A DNA stretch of 64,000 nucleotides. Origin: Bacteroidetes bacterium OLB10. GTDB taxonomy: Bacteria; Bacteroidota; Bacteroidia; AKYH767-A; OLB10. Shown in pieces: positions 54,565 to 64,000 of this stretch (its first letter is position 1; each line of letters starts with the position of its first letter). The position numbers and the translations under genes are program-made. The stretch is from positions 62,001 through 126,000 of the forward strand of contig LNBX01000008.1 of assembly GCA_001567275.1 (NCBI GenBank), in the 5' to 3' direction. The notes beneath the pieces are model-generated. The model searched no databases, was not told the origin of the DNA, and worked only from the letters and a program-made list of their open reading frames with translations.

Positions 54565-56169
54565 ATGTCGCTAAAGACGGAAATAGAAAAACGAAAAACC
54601 TTTGCCATCATATCGCACCCTGATGCCGGTAAAACAACGCTTACAGAGAAGTTGTTGCTTTTTGGCGGAGCCATTCAGGTGGCAGGTGCTGTAAAGTCAA
54701 ACAAGATAAAGAAAACTGCTGCCAGCGATTTTATGGAAATTGAAAAACAACGGGGTATTTCTGTTGCTACATCGGTGATGACTTTTTTTTATAAAGGAAC
54801 TCAGATCAATCTTCTCGATACTCCGGGCCATAAAGATTTTGCTGAAGATACTTACCGCACACTCACAGCAGTAGACAGCGTTATTCTGGTGATTGACTCA
54901 GTAAAAGGAGTGGAACCGCAAACCGAAAAACTGATGGAAGTTTGCCGTATGCGAAATACTCCGGTGATTATTTTCATCAACAAAATGGACCGAGAAGGGC
55001 AGAACCCTTTCGACCTGCTTGATGAACTGGAAGAAAAATTATTTATTCATACCCGACCGCTGAGCTGGCCTATAAGCAGTGGTTCTACTTTTCAGGGAGT
55101 TTACAATCTTCACCATAAAAGCCTGATGCTTTTCAGAGCTAATCAGAAGGCCACTGAAGAGGATGTGCTTCCGATAAAAGATGTGAATGATCCTGTACTG
55201 GATAAACATCTTGGAAGATATGTTGAGCAGTTGCGCGAAGATGTAGAACTGATAGAAGGTGTTTACGAACCTTTCGACAAACAATTGTATCTTGAAGGTC
55301 TGTTGGCTCCTGTATTTTTTGGTAGTGGTATCAATAATTTTGGTGTGAAAGAATTGTTGGACACCTTTATTGAAATTGCGCCTGCACCTAAATCGCGCAC
55401 CACCGACTTAAGAGTGGTGAAACCTGAAGAAGATAAATTTTCCGGGTTTGTGTTTAAAATTCATGCCAACATTGACCCACGCCATCGCGACAGAATTGCT
55501 TTCCTGCGTGTGTGCTCAGGCACTTTTGAAAGAGGAAAATTTTATCACCATGTTCGACTGAACAAAGATGTTCGCTTCAACAACCCGGCAACATTTCTTG
55601 CTCAGGAAAAGAGCATTATTGACCAGGCATTTCCGGGTGATGTGATTGGATTGTACGACACAGGAAATTTTAAAATTGGCGACACACTTACGGAGGGAGA
55701 AGATATGATGTTTAAAGGAATTCCGAGTTTCTCTCCTGAAATTTTCAAAGAGCTCATCAATACCGATCCGATGAAAACAAAGCAGCTTGAAAAAGGAGTG
55801 GAGCAGTTAACGGATGAGGGAGTTGCGCAGTTGTTTGTACAGAATGGCGGCAACAGAAAAATTATAGGTACCGTGGGCGAACTTCAGTTTGAAGTTATTC
55901 AATACCGTTTGCAGAATGAGTATGGCGCATCATGTAAGTTTATTACTCAGAATATTGCCAAAGCCTGCTGGCTGACTTCAAAAGACAAATCGAAACTGGA
56001 AGAGTTTATGCGATTTAAGATGAACAACATCGCTTATGACAAAGACAACAATCCGGTTTATCTTGCCGATTCGCAATGGATGCTCGACCAGATGATTAAA
56101 AATTATCCTGAAGTGCAGTTTCATTTTACCAGCGAATTTAGAATGGAAGCATCGCCTGCACAGGCTTAA
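54565..56169 (+). CDS. prfC: Peptide chain release factor 3
   Basis: A ribosome-bound GTPase that recycles release factors RF1/RF2 after termination. The product from ATG 54565 is 534 residues, close to the usual 525-530. G1 [16 protein letters not shown]2 in [14 protein letters not shown]3 [14 protein letters not shown] and G4 NKMDREG are clear, and the C-terminal domains ([16 protein letters not shown] and later [13 protein letters not shown]) match RF3 over EF-G. The upstream frame from 54538 is not used because it overlaps the promoter. Confidence 0.96.
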   Translation: MSLKTEIEKRKTFAIISHPDAGKTTLTEKLLLFGGAIQVAGAVKSNKIKKTAASDFMEIEKQRGISVATSVMTFFYKGTQINLLDTPGHKDFAEDTYRTLTAVDSVILVIDSVKGVEPQTEKLMEVCRMRNTPVIIFINKMDREGQNPFDLLDELEEKLFIHTRPLSWPISSGSTFQGVYNLHHKSLMLFRANQKATEEDVLPIKDVNDPVLDKHLGRYVEQLREDVELIEGVYEPFDKQLYLEGLLAPVFFGSGINNFGVKELLDTFIEIAPAPKSRTTDLRVVKPEEDKFSGFVFKIHANIDPRHRDRIAFLRVCSGTFERGKFYHHVRLNKDVRFNNPATFLAQEKSIIDQAFPGDVIGLYDTGNFKIGDTLTEGEDMMFKGIPSFSPEIFKELINTDPMKTKQLEKGVEQLTDEGVAQLFVQNGGNRKIIGTVGELQFEVIQYRLQNEYGASCKFITQNIAKACWLTSKDKSKLEEFMRFKMNNIAYDKDNNPVYLADSQWMLDQMIKNYPEVQFHFTSEFRMEASPAQA

Positions 56170-56211
56170 AATTTTATTACTTTTATAAGCGATAATTTTT
56201 TTCATTTTAAA

Positions 56212-56769
56212 ATGGACATCAGTATTATCAGTGCAAGTGTAAGACAAGGTCGAAACAGCCACCGTGTAGCATTGTTTTTTCAAAAATTTCTTGCTGAGCA
56301 TTATCATGCAGCTATCACCATTCACGATTTGAATGAGCTGAATTTTCCTCTGTTTGATGAGCGGTTGCGTTTTCAGCAAAATCCATTGCCTGAAGTGAAA
56401 GTATTTTCTTCACAGATACATGCCAGTGACGGTGTGGTGATTGTTACTCCGGAGTATAACGGAGGTTATCCGGCCTCACTCAAAAATGTGATTGACCTTT
56501 TGTATGACGAATGGCATCGCAAACCGGTTGCTATCGTTACTGTATCTGACGGAGTTTTTGGTGGAATGCAGGTGATTACTTCGCTACAATATGTTTTGTG
56601 GAAAATTCGTGCTTTTACCGTTCCTGCCATGTTTCCTGTTCCCTCGGTGCTGGAGCAGTTTACCGAAGACGGTACGCCAATGAATCCTGAATCCATAAAA
56701 CGGAGAGCACAGAAGTTTTGTGATGAACTGGTATGGTGCATCAATGCCGTACGTAAGATGAAAAGCTGA
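56212..56769 (+). CDS. NAD(P)H-dependent FMN reductase family protein
   Basis: A 185-residue flavodoxin-fold oxidoreductase. ISASVRQGRNSHRVA is the FMN phosphate loop and VIVTPEYNGGYPASLKNVIDLL the isoalloxazine and dimer motif of the NADPH-dependent FMN reductase (quinone or azo reductase) family. The substrate cannot be specified. It follows prfC by 42 bp and precedes msrA by 65 bp. Confidence 0.85.
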   Translation: MDISIISASVRQGRNSHRVALFFQKFLAEHYHAAITIHDLNELNFPLFDERLRFQQNPLPEVKVFSSQIHASDGVVIVTPEYNGGYPASLKNVIDLLYDEWHRKPVAIVTVSDGVFGGMQVITSLQYVLWKIRAFTVPAMFPVPSVLEQFTEDGTPMNPESIKRRAQKFCDELVWCINAVRKMKS

Positions 56770-56834
56770 TTAATCAGAGTAAGGACCCGTACGAATTAAA
56801 ACCATTTAACCGTTGATGTTGTTATTTTCGTCAG

Positions 56835-57467
56835 ATGTTTTATAAATCACTGATTATTCTTTGCTGTAGCCTGTGGGCTTGCGGCAATGTTACTCAATCC
56901 GCAACAACTATGTCAACAGATCAAATGCCTGCTGCAGGCGCAGACACAGCAACTTTTGGAACAGGATGTTTCTGGTGTACTGAAGCGGTTTTCCAGTCGC
57001 TGAAAGGTGTGGAAAAAGCTGTTTCAGGATATTCGGGAGGCACGGTAAGTAATCCAACTTACGAGCAGGTATGCACAGGAAACACCGGACATGCTGAATG
57101 CATTCAGGTAATATACGACCCTAAAATTATTTCATACAAAGAATTACTTGAAGCATTTTGGGCAAGTCATGATCCTACAACGCTCAACCGACAGGGTGCT
57201 GATGTGGGCACACAATACCGTTCTGTAATTTTTTATCACAATGCTGAACAGGAAAAAGAAGCCGAAGCATACAAGCAAAAACTCAATTCAGAAAAAGCAT
57301 TTGAAAATCCTGTTGTCACCGAGATAACTCCATTCAAAGTTTTTTATAAGGCTGAAAATTATCATCAGGATTATTACCGATTAAACGGTCATGCTCCTTA
57401 TTGTCAGTTTGTGATTAAACCCAAACTTGACAAGTTCAGAAAAGTTTTTCACGATAAGATGAAATAA
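56835..57467 (+). CDS. msrA: Peptide methionine-S-sulfoxide reductase with lipoprotein-like signal
   Basis: It repairs methionine-S-sulfoxide in proteins. The 210 residues contain the catalytic core [13 protein letters not shown] (Cys near 49), [46 protein letters not shown] and a late [14 protein letters not shown]. Unlike cytoplasmic MsrA it begins [18 protein letters not shown], with Cys17 in LWAC, a weak but plausible lipobox, so it is probably exported and tethered to a membrane, repairing envelope proteins. Its reductant in that place is unknown. Confidence 0.9.
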   Translation: MFYKSLIILCCSLWACGNVTQSATTMSTDQMPAAGADTATFGTGCFWCTEAVFQSLKGVEKAVSGYSGGTVSNPTYEQVCTGNTGHAECIQVIYDPKIISYKELLEAFWASHDPTTLNRQGADVGTQYRSVIFYHNAEQEKEAEAYKQKLNSEKAFENPVVTEITPFKVFYKAENYHQDYYRLNGHAPYCQFVIKPKLDKFRKVFHDKMK

Positions 57468-57496
57468 ATTGCGAAATAGCGGTCGTAATTTTTCAA

Positions 57497-60400
57497 TTAC
57501 ATATTTCTTCTGTACTGTCCGCCTACTTCAAACAGGGCATTGGTAATTTGCCCGAGAGAACAATACTTGCTTACTTCCATCAGTTTTTCAAACATATTCT
57601 CATTGTGAATGGCCGTGAGTTGCAAATCATGCAGCAGCTTGCCCGACAGCGATTCATTCTTTTTATTGAGGTTTCGTAATGTATCTATCTGATGTTGTTT
57701 TTCTTCTTCAGTTGCTCGAATGACTTCCTTAGGCAAAATAGTCGGAGAGCCTTTGCTCGAAAGGAAAGTATTTACACCGATGATTGGATATTCTCCTGTA
57801 TGTTTCAGTTTTTCGTAATAAAGACTTTCTTCCTGAATTTTTCCGCGCTGATACATGGTTTCCATTGCACCAAGAACGCCACCACGCTCAGTGATGCGGT
57901 CAAACTCCATGAGTACTGCTTCTTCAACAAGGTCGGTAAGTTCTTCGATGATGAATGAACCCTGCAACGGATTTTCGTTTTTCGCCAATCCTAATTCGTG
58001 ATTGATGATAAGCTGAATGGCCATGGCTCTGCGTACACTTTCCTCAGTAGGAGTGGTGATGGCTTCGTCATAAGCATTGGTGTGAAGTGAATTGCAGTTG
58101 TCGTAAATCGCATACAGTGCCTGCAGAGTGGTGCGTATATCGTTAAAGTCAATTTCCTGAGCATGCAAACTTCTTCCGCTGGTTTGAATATGATACTTCA
58201 GCATTTGCGAACGCTCATTGGCTTTGTATTTTAGCTTCATAGCTTTTGCCCAGATTCTTCTTGCCACTCTTCCAATCACTGAATATTCCGGATCGATACC
58301 ATTGCTGAAGAAAAATGAAAGGTTAGGAGCAAAGGCGTTGATGTCCATACCGCGGCTGAGATAATATTCCACATAGGTAAAACCATTACTCAGCGTAAAT
58401 GCAAGCTGCGAAATAGGGTTGGCACCTGCTTCGGCAATATGATAACCACTGATGGAAACGGAATAAAAATTACGGATACCCTCATTGATAAAATATTGCT
58501 GCATGTCTCCCATCAGCCGCAATGAAAATTCTGTTGAGAAAATGCAGGTATTCTGCGCCTGATCTTCTTTAAGTATGTCGGCCTGCACCGTACCACGAAC
58601 CTGTTTTAAAGTGTCTGCTTTAATTTTTTCATACACATCTTTAGGTAACACCTGATCGCCCGTTACGCCAAGCAACATCAGTCCAAGCCCGTCATTTCCC
58701 TCGGGAATTTCGTAATTGTAGGCAGGACGTTTTTATTTTTTTATCGTGATAAATTTCTCCAATCTTTTTTTCTACTTCTTTTTCAAGCTGATGCTGTTTG
58801 ATGTACAACTCACATTGCTGGTCAATGGCAGCATTCATAAAGTAAGCACACAGGATGGATGCAGGACCGTTGATGGTCATTGATACCGATGTGGCAGGAT
58901 TGCATAAATTAAATCCGCTGTAAAGTTTCTTTGCATCATCCAGGCAACAAACACTCACACCGCTGTTTCCGATTTTACCATATATATCAGGACGTAAATC
59001 AGGGTCGTTGCCATACAACGTCACACTGTCAAACGCAGTTGAAAGTCGTTTGGCAGGCATGCCGAGAGATACATAATGAAAACGTTTGTTGGTGCGCTCA
59101 GGGCAACCTTCACCTGCAAACATACGTGTGGGATCTTCGCCTTCGCGTTTGAAACGGAACACACCTGCCGTGTAAGGAAATTCTCCGGGAACATTTTCCT
59201 GAAGTATCCACTTAAGCAAATCGCCCCATGCTTTGTATTTAGGGAAAGCTACTTTAGGAATACGGTTATGCGATAACGATTCGCTGTAAGTTTTAATCTT
59301 TAAAACTTTCTCTCGTACTTTAAATTCGTAGAAATCTTTTTTGTATTCATCAACTTTTACAGGAAAATCTTCGAGCAGCTTTTTGTTGTTTCCATCAAAA
59401 TTACGTTCCAGAGTTTCATATTGTTTTTTCAATACCTCAGCAACAGCTGCATCTTTAATCATCTGCAGCGACTCGTGAAGTGCATACAGTTTCTGAGCAA
59501 GTGTACTTTGTTCTTCAACCCATTTATCGTAGCCACGGTTATTTTCAGCAATTTCAGAAAGATATCGTGTACGCCCCGGAGGGATGATATACACTTTCTC
59601 ACTCATCTCTTCCGAAGTGTGATAATCACTTTTAAGTTCAGCACCCGTTTTTTCGGCAATGGTATTCATCACCGCTTTGTAAAGCTGGTTCATTCCGGGG
59701 TCGTTAAACTGCGAAGCAATGGTACCGAATACCGGAATTTTAGAATCGTCTGTATCAAAAAGTTTGTGGTTGCGTTTGTATTGTTTTCTCACATCGCGCA
59801 AAGCATCCGGTGCGCCACGTTTGTCAAATTTGTTGAGTGCAATGAGGTCGGCAAAGTCGAGCATGTCAATTTTTTCGAGCTGCGATGCTGCTCCGTATTC
59901 CGGTGTCATCACATATAAACTCACATCGCTGTGTTCTGTAATTTCAGTATCGCTTTGTCCAATGCCTGATGTTTCAAGAATGATTAAATCAAACTGAGCT
60001 GCCTTGAGAATATTCAATGCTTCATCCACACTTTTACTCAGTGCAAGGTTACTCTGTCTTGTTGCCAGTGAGCGCATATACACTCTCGGATTGCGAATGC
60101 TGTTCATGCGAATGCGGTCGCCAAGCAATGCACCACCGGTTTTTCTTTTGCTGGGGTCAACAGAAATGATGGCAATATTTTTTCCTTTGGTAACGTCATC
60201 AGGATCTTTAAATTCAAGCAGAAACCTTCTGACCAGCTCGTCAATGAGGCTTGACTTTCCGGCACCACCGGTGCCGGTGATTCCGAGTACGGGAGTAATT
60301 TTTTTCTTCTTCTCTTTTCCTTCCAGTATCTGTGGATAAATTTTGTCAAACTCCGCCTGATTATTTTCTGCACATGAAATAAGTTGTGCTATGGTCTTAG

Positions 60401-60887
60401 GATTTTTTTCAGCAAGTTTTTTCACTTCGCCATTCAGATGGCATCCTGTAGCAAAATCACATTGTTGAAGCATGTCGTTAATCATTCCCTGCAAACCCAT
60501 GGCGCGTCCGTCATCAGGATGATAAATCCGTGCAATACCATATTGTTGCAGCTCCTTAATTTCTTCCGGGAGAATGGTTCCTCCGCCACCGCCAAAAATT
60601 TTAATGTGTCCACAGCCACGTTCCTTCAGCAGGTCGTACATGTATTTGAAATATTCCATGTGGCCACCCTGATAACTGGTCATGGCTATGGCATTGGCAT
60701 CTTCCTGAATGGCACATTCCACCACTTCGAGTACACTGCGGTCGTGACCGAGGTGAATCACTTCGGCACCGCTGCCCTGAATAATCCGCCTCATGATGTT
60801 GATAGCCGCATCATGACCATCAAATAACGAAGCTGCCGTAACAATTCTTATTTTATGTTTGGGTGTATATACTTTTGGCTCTTGCAT
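57497..60887 (-). CDS. icmF: Fused isobutyryl-CoA mutase (IcmF), interrupted by a +1 frameshift
   Basis: A B12-dependent enzyme of about 1,129 residues that interconverts isobutyryl-CoA and n-butyryl-CoA (some members also act on pivalyl- or isovaleryl-CoA). Domains in order: B12-binding (FDGHDAAIN with His25, later GGGGG), G-protein chaperone ([25 protein letters not shown]), a linker, and the mutase barrel with [11 protein letters not shown] and [13 protein letters not shown]. The frame breaks near 58730-58734, a run of five T (five A in the coding sense): as read it stops 20 codons later, while removing one A gives [22 protein letters not shown] and the second frame to 57497. The start ATG at 60887 has an exact promoter element upstream. 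Confidence 0.9.
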
Positions 60888-60908
60888 ACTTACTGATAAT
60901 TATGAGTG

Positions 60909-60916
60909 CAAATTTA
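60909..60916 (-). promoter_or_regulatory. Bacteroidota -7 promoter element of icmF (TAAATTTG)
   Basis: On the minus strand TAAATTTG is an exact TAnnTTTG match 21 bases before the icmF ATG at 60887. Confidence 0.55.
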
Positions 60917-61009
60917 AAATTTAACACGGATAAAACACGAAACTTTCATCCGTTTGCCAAATGTTTGTTTTGCATAGTGATGAAACCTGAATTCATAGCT
61001 TAAAGATTG

Positions 61010-61017
61010 TATTTTTG
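61010..61017 (+). promoter_or_regulatory. Bacteroidota -7 promoter element (TATTTTTG)
   Basis: TATTTTTG is an exact match followed by eight bases (CCACCTGA) and the ATG at 61026, giving another very short predicted leader. Confidence 0.55.
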
Positions 61018-61025
61018 CCACCTGA

Positions 61026-62540
61026 ATGAACAAATTTCAGACCTTACTTTTTTTGCTGCTGTTCCAGTGTTTTCTGACGGCTTCGGCACAGTCGCCTTCA
61101 AAAATTGAACTGGTGCATGCCAATATTCTTGAAGGTGATGATCAGTTTGGAAAAGATGTAAGAAGGCTTTTAGGTGATGTAACTTTTAAGCAGGAAAACA
61201 CCTTTATGTACTGCGACAGTGCTTATCTGTATGCATCTACCAACAGTCTGGATGCCTATGGCCATGTGCGTATAGTGCAGGGCGATACCATCAATCTTAC
61301 AGGTGATGTATTGAAATATAACGGAAACACACGTCAGGCTCGACTGCTCAACAACATCGTTCTCAGAGACAGAACAATGACACTGACTTCTCAAAATCTG
61401 AATTACAACCTCGACACCGGTGTTGCCGATTACAGCGAAGGAGGAAAAATTGTAGATACGGATAATGTACTTACAAGCGACAGGGGATATTATTTTTCAA
61501 AAGAAAAAAAGTTCTCTTTCAGAAAAAATGTAGTGCTGCTGCACCCCGGCTACCGAATGGAAACCGACACATTGGTTTATTACACTGTTTCAAAAATATC
61601 GGAATTCTACGGACCCTGTTATATCCGCTCCAACGACAGCTCCTACATTTACTGCGAGAATGGTTGGTACAATACCATTACCGATAAATCTTTTTTCAGT
61701 CGCAATGCCTACATCAGCAGCAAGGAGCAGACACTGAAAGGTGACAGTTTGTTCTACGACAATAAACTTGAGCGTGGCGAAGCATTTTCAAATGTGCTTA
61801 TAAGCGATACACTTCAGAAAATTGAAGTGTTTGGCGATTATGGATTTTATAACCGTGCAACAGGTAAATCTTTTATCACAGGCCATCTGCTGATGAAACG
61901 TGCATTTGATGCTGATACACTGTTTGCTCATGCTGATTCCATTCATATTTTTGAAGATACACTGACGCATCAGAAATCTGTTTTTGCATACCATCATGTG
62001 CGCATGTATAAGAAAGATCTTCAGGCTGTGTGCGACTCTGTGGTTTATACTTCAGCGGACAGTACCATGAGGATGTATGTGAATCCAGTTTTGTGGAGCG
62101 ATAAAAATCAGCTTACTGCCGATTCGGTTTCTCTGGTTGTTTCCAACAAGAGTATGGAAAGAATGTATTTGTATAACACAGCCTTCATCACTTCGATGGA
62201 AGATACCATCAGGTTTAACCAGCTCAGAGGGAAAAATATGATTGGATATTTTACCGATAATAATCTTACCCGCATTGAAGTTTTCGGAAACGGGCAGAGT
62301 ATTTATTATGCAAGAAACAAAAAGGACCAGCTTACCGGAGTGAACCGTGCAGACTGCAGCAATATGATTATTCTGATTAAGGACAACAAAGTCTCCAAAC
62401 TGAAACTGATTGAAAAACCGGATGCAACATTTTATCCAATTAATGAACTGTCGCCAAATGAGCTGAAGCTAAAAGGTTTTACCTGGCAGGAAGAAAAAAG
62501 GCCGGTTGATAAGAATGATATTTACAGAAAGAATTATTAA
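61026..62540 (+). CDS. OstA/LptA-like periplasmic protein
   Basis: A 504-residue secreted protein (signal peptide MNKFQTLLFLLLFQCFLTASA) with OstA/LptA-like beta-jelly-roll repeats: ILEGDDQFGKDVRRLLGDVTFKQ, MYCDSAYLYASTNSLDAYGHVRIVQGDTINLTGD, and repeated LTSDRGYYF and ADSVSLVV-type strands. This family bridges lipopolysaccharide across the periplasm or forms part of LptD; Bacteroidota carry long forms of this kind. The family is clear, but whether it acts as LptA or as a distinct carrier is inferred. It has its own promoter and is followed by miaE after 2 bp. Confidence 0.88.
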   Translation: MNKFQTLLFLLLFQCFLTASAQSPSKIELVHANILEGDDQFGKDVRRLLGDVTFKQENTFMYCDSAYLYASTNSLDAYGHVRIVQGDTINLTGDVLKYNGNTRQARLLNNIVLRDRTMTLTSQNLNYNLDTGVADYSEGGKIVDTDNVLTSDRGYYFSKEKKFSFRKNVVLLHPGYRMETDTLVYYTVSKISEFYGPCYIRSNDSSYIYCENGWYNTITDKSFFSRNAYISSKEQTLKGDSLFYDNKLERGEAFSNVLISDTLQKIEVFGDYGFYNRATGKSFITGHLLMKRAFDADTLFAHADSIHIFEDTLTHQKSVFAYHHVRMYKKDLQAVCDSVVYTSADSTMRMYVNPVLWSDKNQLTADSVSLVVSNKSMERMYLYNTAFITSMEDTIRFNQLRGKNMIGYFTDNNLTRIEVFGNGQSIYYARNKKDQLTGVNRADCSNMIILIKDNKVSKLKLIEKPDATFYPINELSPNELKLKGFTWQEEKRPVDKNDIYRKNY

Positions 62541-62542
62541 TA

Positions 62543-63124
62543 ATGTTTAAGTTAAAATTGCCAACAGACCCACGATGGGTAAATATTGTAGAGAAAAATA
62601 TTTCTGAAATTCTTACAGACCATGCATGGTGTGAGCAAAAAGCTGCAAGCAATGCAATTTCATTGATTGTGCGGTTTCCTGAATACACCGAAATGGTGAA
62701 AGTATTGTGTGATATATCGAGAGAAGAAATGGAGCACTTCAGAATGGTAGTGGAAAAAATAGAAAACAGAGGTTGGACACTTGGCCCTGAGCGAAAAGAT
62801 GAATATGTAAATGAAATTTATCAGTTTCAGCGCAAAGGCGGAACACGTAACCAACGTTTGGTAGATCATCTGTTGTTTGCTGCTATGATAGAAGCACGCA
62901 GTTGTGAGCGTTTCAGGGTACTGAGTGAAAATATCAACGACAAAGAACTTGCTGAATTTTACCGTGAGCTGATGATTAGCGAGGCAGGACATTACACAAC
63001 TTTTATCAACTTTGCACGCAAGTACGCCACCGAAGATGATGTAGATAAACGCTGGGAAGATTATCTGGAGTATGAAGCTAAAGTTATTGCCCGTTTCGGA
63101 AAGAAGGAAACGGTACACGGTTAA
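62543..63124 (+). CDS. miaE: tRNA 2-methylthio-N6-isopentenyladenosine hydroxylase
   Basis: A non-haem di-iron monooxygenase that hydroxylates the isopentenyl group of ms2i6A37 in tRNA. The 193 residues have ferritin-like iron motifs: DHAWCEQKAASN, SREEMEHFRMV (ExxH), FAAMIEARSCERFR and SEAGHYTTFINFA (ExxH). The length fits MiaE. It starts 2 bp after the OstA-like gene and is likely co-transcribed. The presence of MtaB in the same window shows two different modifications of tRNA position 37, on different tRNA sets. Confidence 0.93.
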   Translation: MFKLKLPTDPRWVNIVEKNISEILTDHAWCEQKAASNAISLIVRFPEYTEMVKVLCDISREEMEHFRMVVEKIENRGWTLGPERKDEYVNEIYQFQRKGGTRNQRLVDHLLFAAMIEARSCERFRVLSENINDKELAEFYRELMISEAGHYTTFINFARKYATEDDVDKRWEDYLEYEAKVIARFGKKETVHG

Positions 63125-63147
63125 AATGTATTTATAAAAACACAACC

Positions 63148-64000
63148 ATGCCTGATATTTCTATAATAATACCGGTTTACAACGAAGAGAAAAATATTTA
63201 CAAGCTTCATGAGCGCCTGACTGACATTATTGAGAAAATGCAACTTTCATACGAGTTTATTTTCGTGAACGATGGTAGTCGCGATAACAGTTTGAATCTT
63301 GTAAAAGGACTTGCATCTACCGATCCGCATATCCGGTTTATAGATTTCAGCCGCAATTTCGGACATCAGGTGGCTGTTACTGCCGGTCTTGATCATTGCA
63401 AAGGTGATGCAGTGGTGATTATAGATTCCGACCTTCAGGATCCTCCTGAACTGATTGCAGAAATGTATTCGAAGATGAAAGAAGGTTATGAAGTAGTTTA
63501 TGCCAAAAGAAAATCGAGAGCAGGGGAGAACTTCCTGAAAAAATTTACAGCAAAAATATTTTACCGCCTGTTGGCAAAAATTACCTCCGTAGAAATTCCG
63601 GTTGATACAGGTGATTTTCGCATCATGAATAAAAAAATTGTTGAAGTGCTGAAACAAATGCCTGAGCAGCAAAAATACCTTCGCGGACAAATTCCATGGA
63701 TAGGATTCAGACAAACCTATGTGGAGTATGACCGTGATGAACGGCATGCTGGTGAAACAGGTTACACCTATCGCAAGATGCTCAGGTTTGCCATGGATGG
63801 TATCACATCATTTTCGACAGCACCACTTAAGTTTGCAACAGCAAGTGGTTTTGCAGTTTCATTTATTTCATTCATCTGGATTATTTATGCACTGTATGCA
63901 CGATTCATCATCAGGGATTATGTGCCTGGATGGACATCCATTATGATAGCTGTTTTATTTATAGGAGGTGTTCAGCTGATTTGTATCGGTATCATCGGAG
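63148..64000 (+). CDS. Membrane glycosyltransferase family 2 (GtrB/ArnC-like), 3' end cut by window
   Basis: A GT-A glycosyltransferase with at least two C-terminal membrane helices. ATG at 63148 opens MPDISIIIPVYNEEKN; VNDGSRDNS is the nucleotide-sugar site, IIDSDLQDPPELI the DxD site, and QMPEQQKYLRGQIPWIGF lies near the acceptor site. The helices are FATASGFAVSFISFIWIIYAL and MIAVLFIGGVQLICIGI, then the window ends. The layout matches undecaprenyl-phosphate glycosyltransferases (GtrB, ArnC), which load a sugar on the carrier lipid for later transfer. The gene follows miaE by 23 bp. The sugar is unknown and about 30 residues are probably missing. Confidence 0.9.
   Translation, partial: MPDISIIIPVYNEEKNIYKLHERLTDIIEKMQLSYEFIFVNDGSRDNSLNLVKGLASTDPHIRFIDFSRNFGHQVAVTAGLDHCKGDAVVIIDSDLQDPPELIAEMYSKMKEGYEVVYAKRKSRAGENFLKKFTAKIFYRLLAKITSVEIPVDTGDFRIMNKKIVEVLKQMPEQQKYLRGQIPWIGFRQTYVEYDRDERHAGETGYTYRKMLRFAMDGITSFSTAPLKFATASGFAVSFISFIWIIYALYARFIIRDYVPGWTSIMIAVLFIGGVQLICIGIIG

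Noticed and set aside
59421..59918. 165-residue plus-strand frame over icmF.
   Set aside because: It is antisense to the conserved G domain and linker of IcmF, with no start signal or family.
62660..63145. 161-residue minus-strand frame over miaE.
   Set aside because: It is antisense to MiaE and shows the hydrophobic, Cys/Phe-rich composition of a shadow frame.
63247..63747. 166-residue minus-strand frame over the last glycosyltransferase.
   Set aside because: It is antisense to the GT-A domain motifs and has no support.
1..64000. CRISPR arrays, tRNA/rRNA genes, insertion sequences, prophage genes.
   Set aside because: No regularly spaced repeats, no cloverleaf or rRNA-like sequence, and no transposase, integrase or phage motifs were seen. 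A covariance search for small RNAs would be needed to exclude them fully.

Overview
The window looks like a chromosomal segment of a member of the Bacteroidota. The evidence is: repeated TAnnTTTG promoter elements (the -7 sequence of this phylum) just before start codons; no clear Shine-Dalgarno sequences; a type IX secretion tail on a serine hydrolase; a Pur-alpha-like small protein; a fused isobutyryl-CoA mutase; and an OstA-like protein. No rRNA, tRNA, CRISPR, insertion sequence or phage gene was seen. Coding density is high and no gene-free stretch exceeds about 250 bp.

Layout. 1-5.7 kb (minus): a tightly overlapping run of two glycosyltransferases, uvrC, a histidine kinase and gpmI (cut by the window edge). 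5.7-7.5 kb: the GTPase chaperone meaB, a PUR-domain protein and a 68-residue orphan with its own promoter and terminator. 7.6-13.9 kb: a DPP4-type peptidase and histidine degradation (hutI, hutG, ftcD). 14-16.2 kb: a membrane-anchored patatin-like protein. 16.4-19.4 kb: a compact ATP-grasp / GCS2 ligase / class I glutamine amidotransferase operon, which looks like an uncharacterised small-molecule or peptide ligase pathway. 19.6-28.2 kb: a phosphate island with an OprP-like porin, pstSCAB, methylglyoxal synthase (mgsA) between pstB and phoU, then phoU and a PhoB/PhoR pair. Both of its promoters carry 11-bp periodic boxes like a Pho box. 28.4-36.1 kb: a TetR-controlled tripartite efflux operon (TolC, HlyD, two ABC ATPases, two ABC-2 permeases) and a small unknown gene. 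36.3-46.2 kb: housekeeping and envelope genes (T9SS-secreted serine hydrolase, nucleotidyltransferase, fbaB, accD, transglutaminase-like protein, a divergent Lgt homologue, mtaB, an ABC exporter). 46.3-53.5 kb: an AT-rich accessory block with a glycoside-hydrolase-like protein, a DUF2079 membrane protein, an MBOAT/AlgJ-type O-acetylation pair and a lipoprotein, suggesting surface polysaccharide modification. 53.7-64 kb: a glycosyltransferase, prfC, an FMN reductase, a lipoprotein-type msrA, the fused isobutyryl-CoA mutase icmF, an OstA/LptA-like protein, miaE and a second membrane glycosyltransferase cut by the window end.

Six genes are broken by the same event: one extra base in a homopolymer, always repaired by removing one A or T. 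They are the kinase at 1.0-2.0 kb, the PhoB-like regulator, the transglutaminase-like gene, the glycoside hydrolase, the MBOAT and icmF. The uniform direction points to assembly or sequencing error before biology. Each is annotated here as one gene with the break noted.

The most interesting biology is the methylglyoxal synthase built into the phosphate operon, the PstC permease with a periplasmic insert resembling a piece of PstS, the periodic Pho-box-like arrays, and the ATP-grasp/GCS2/amidotransferase operon. Everything here was read by eye from the sequence and supplied translations. No database search was run.
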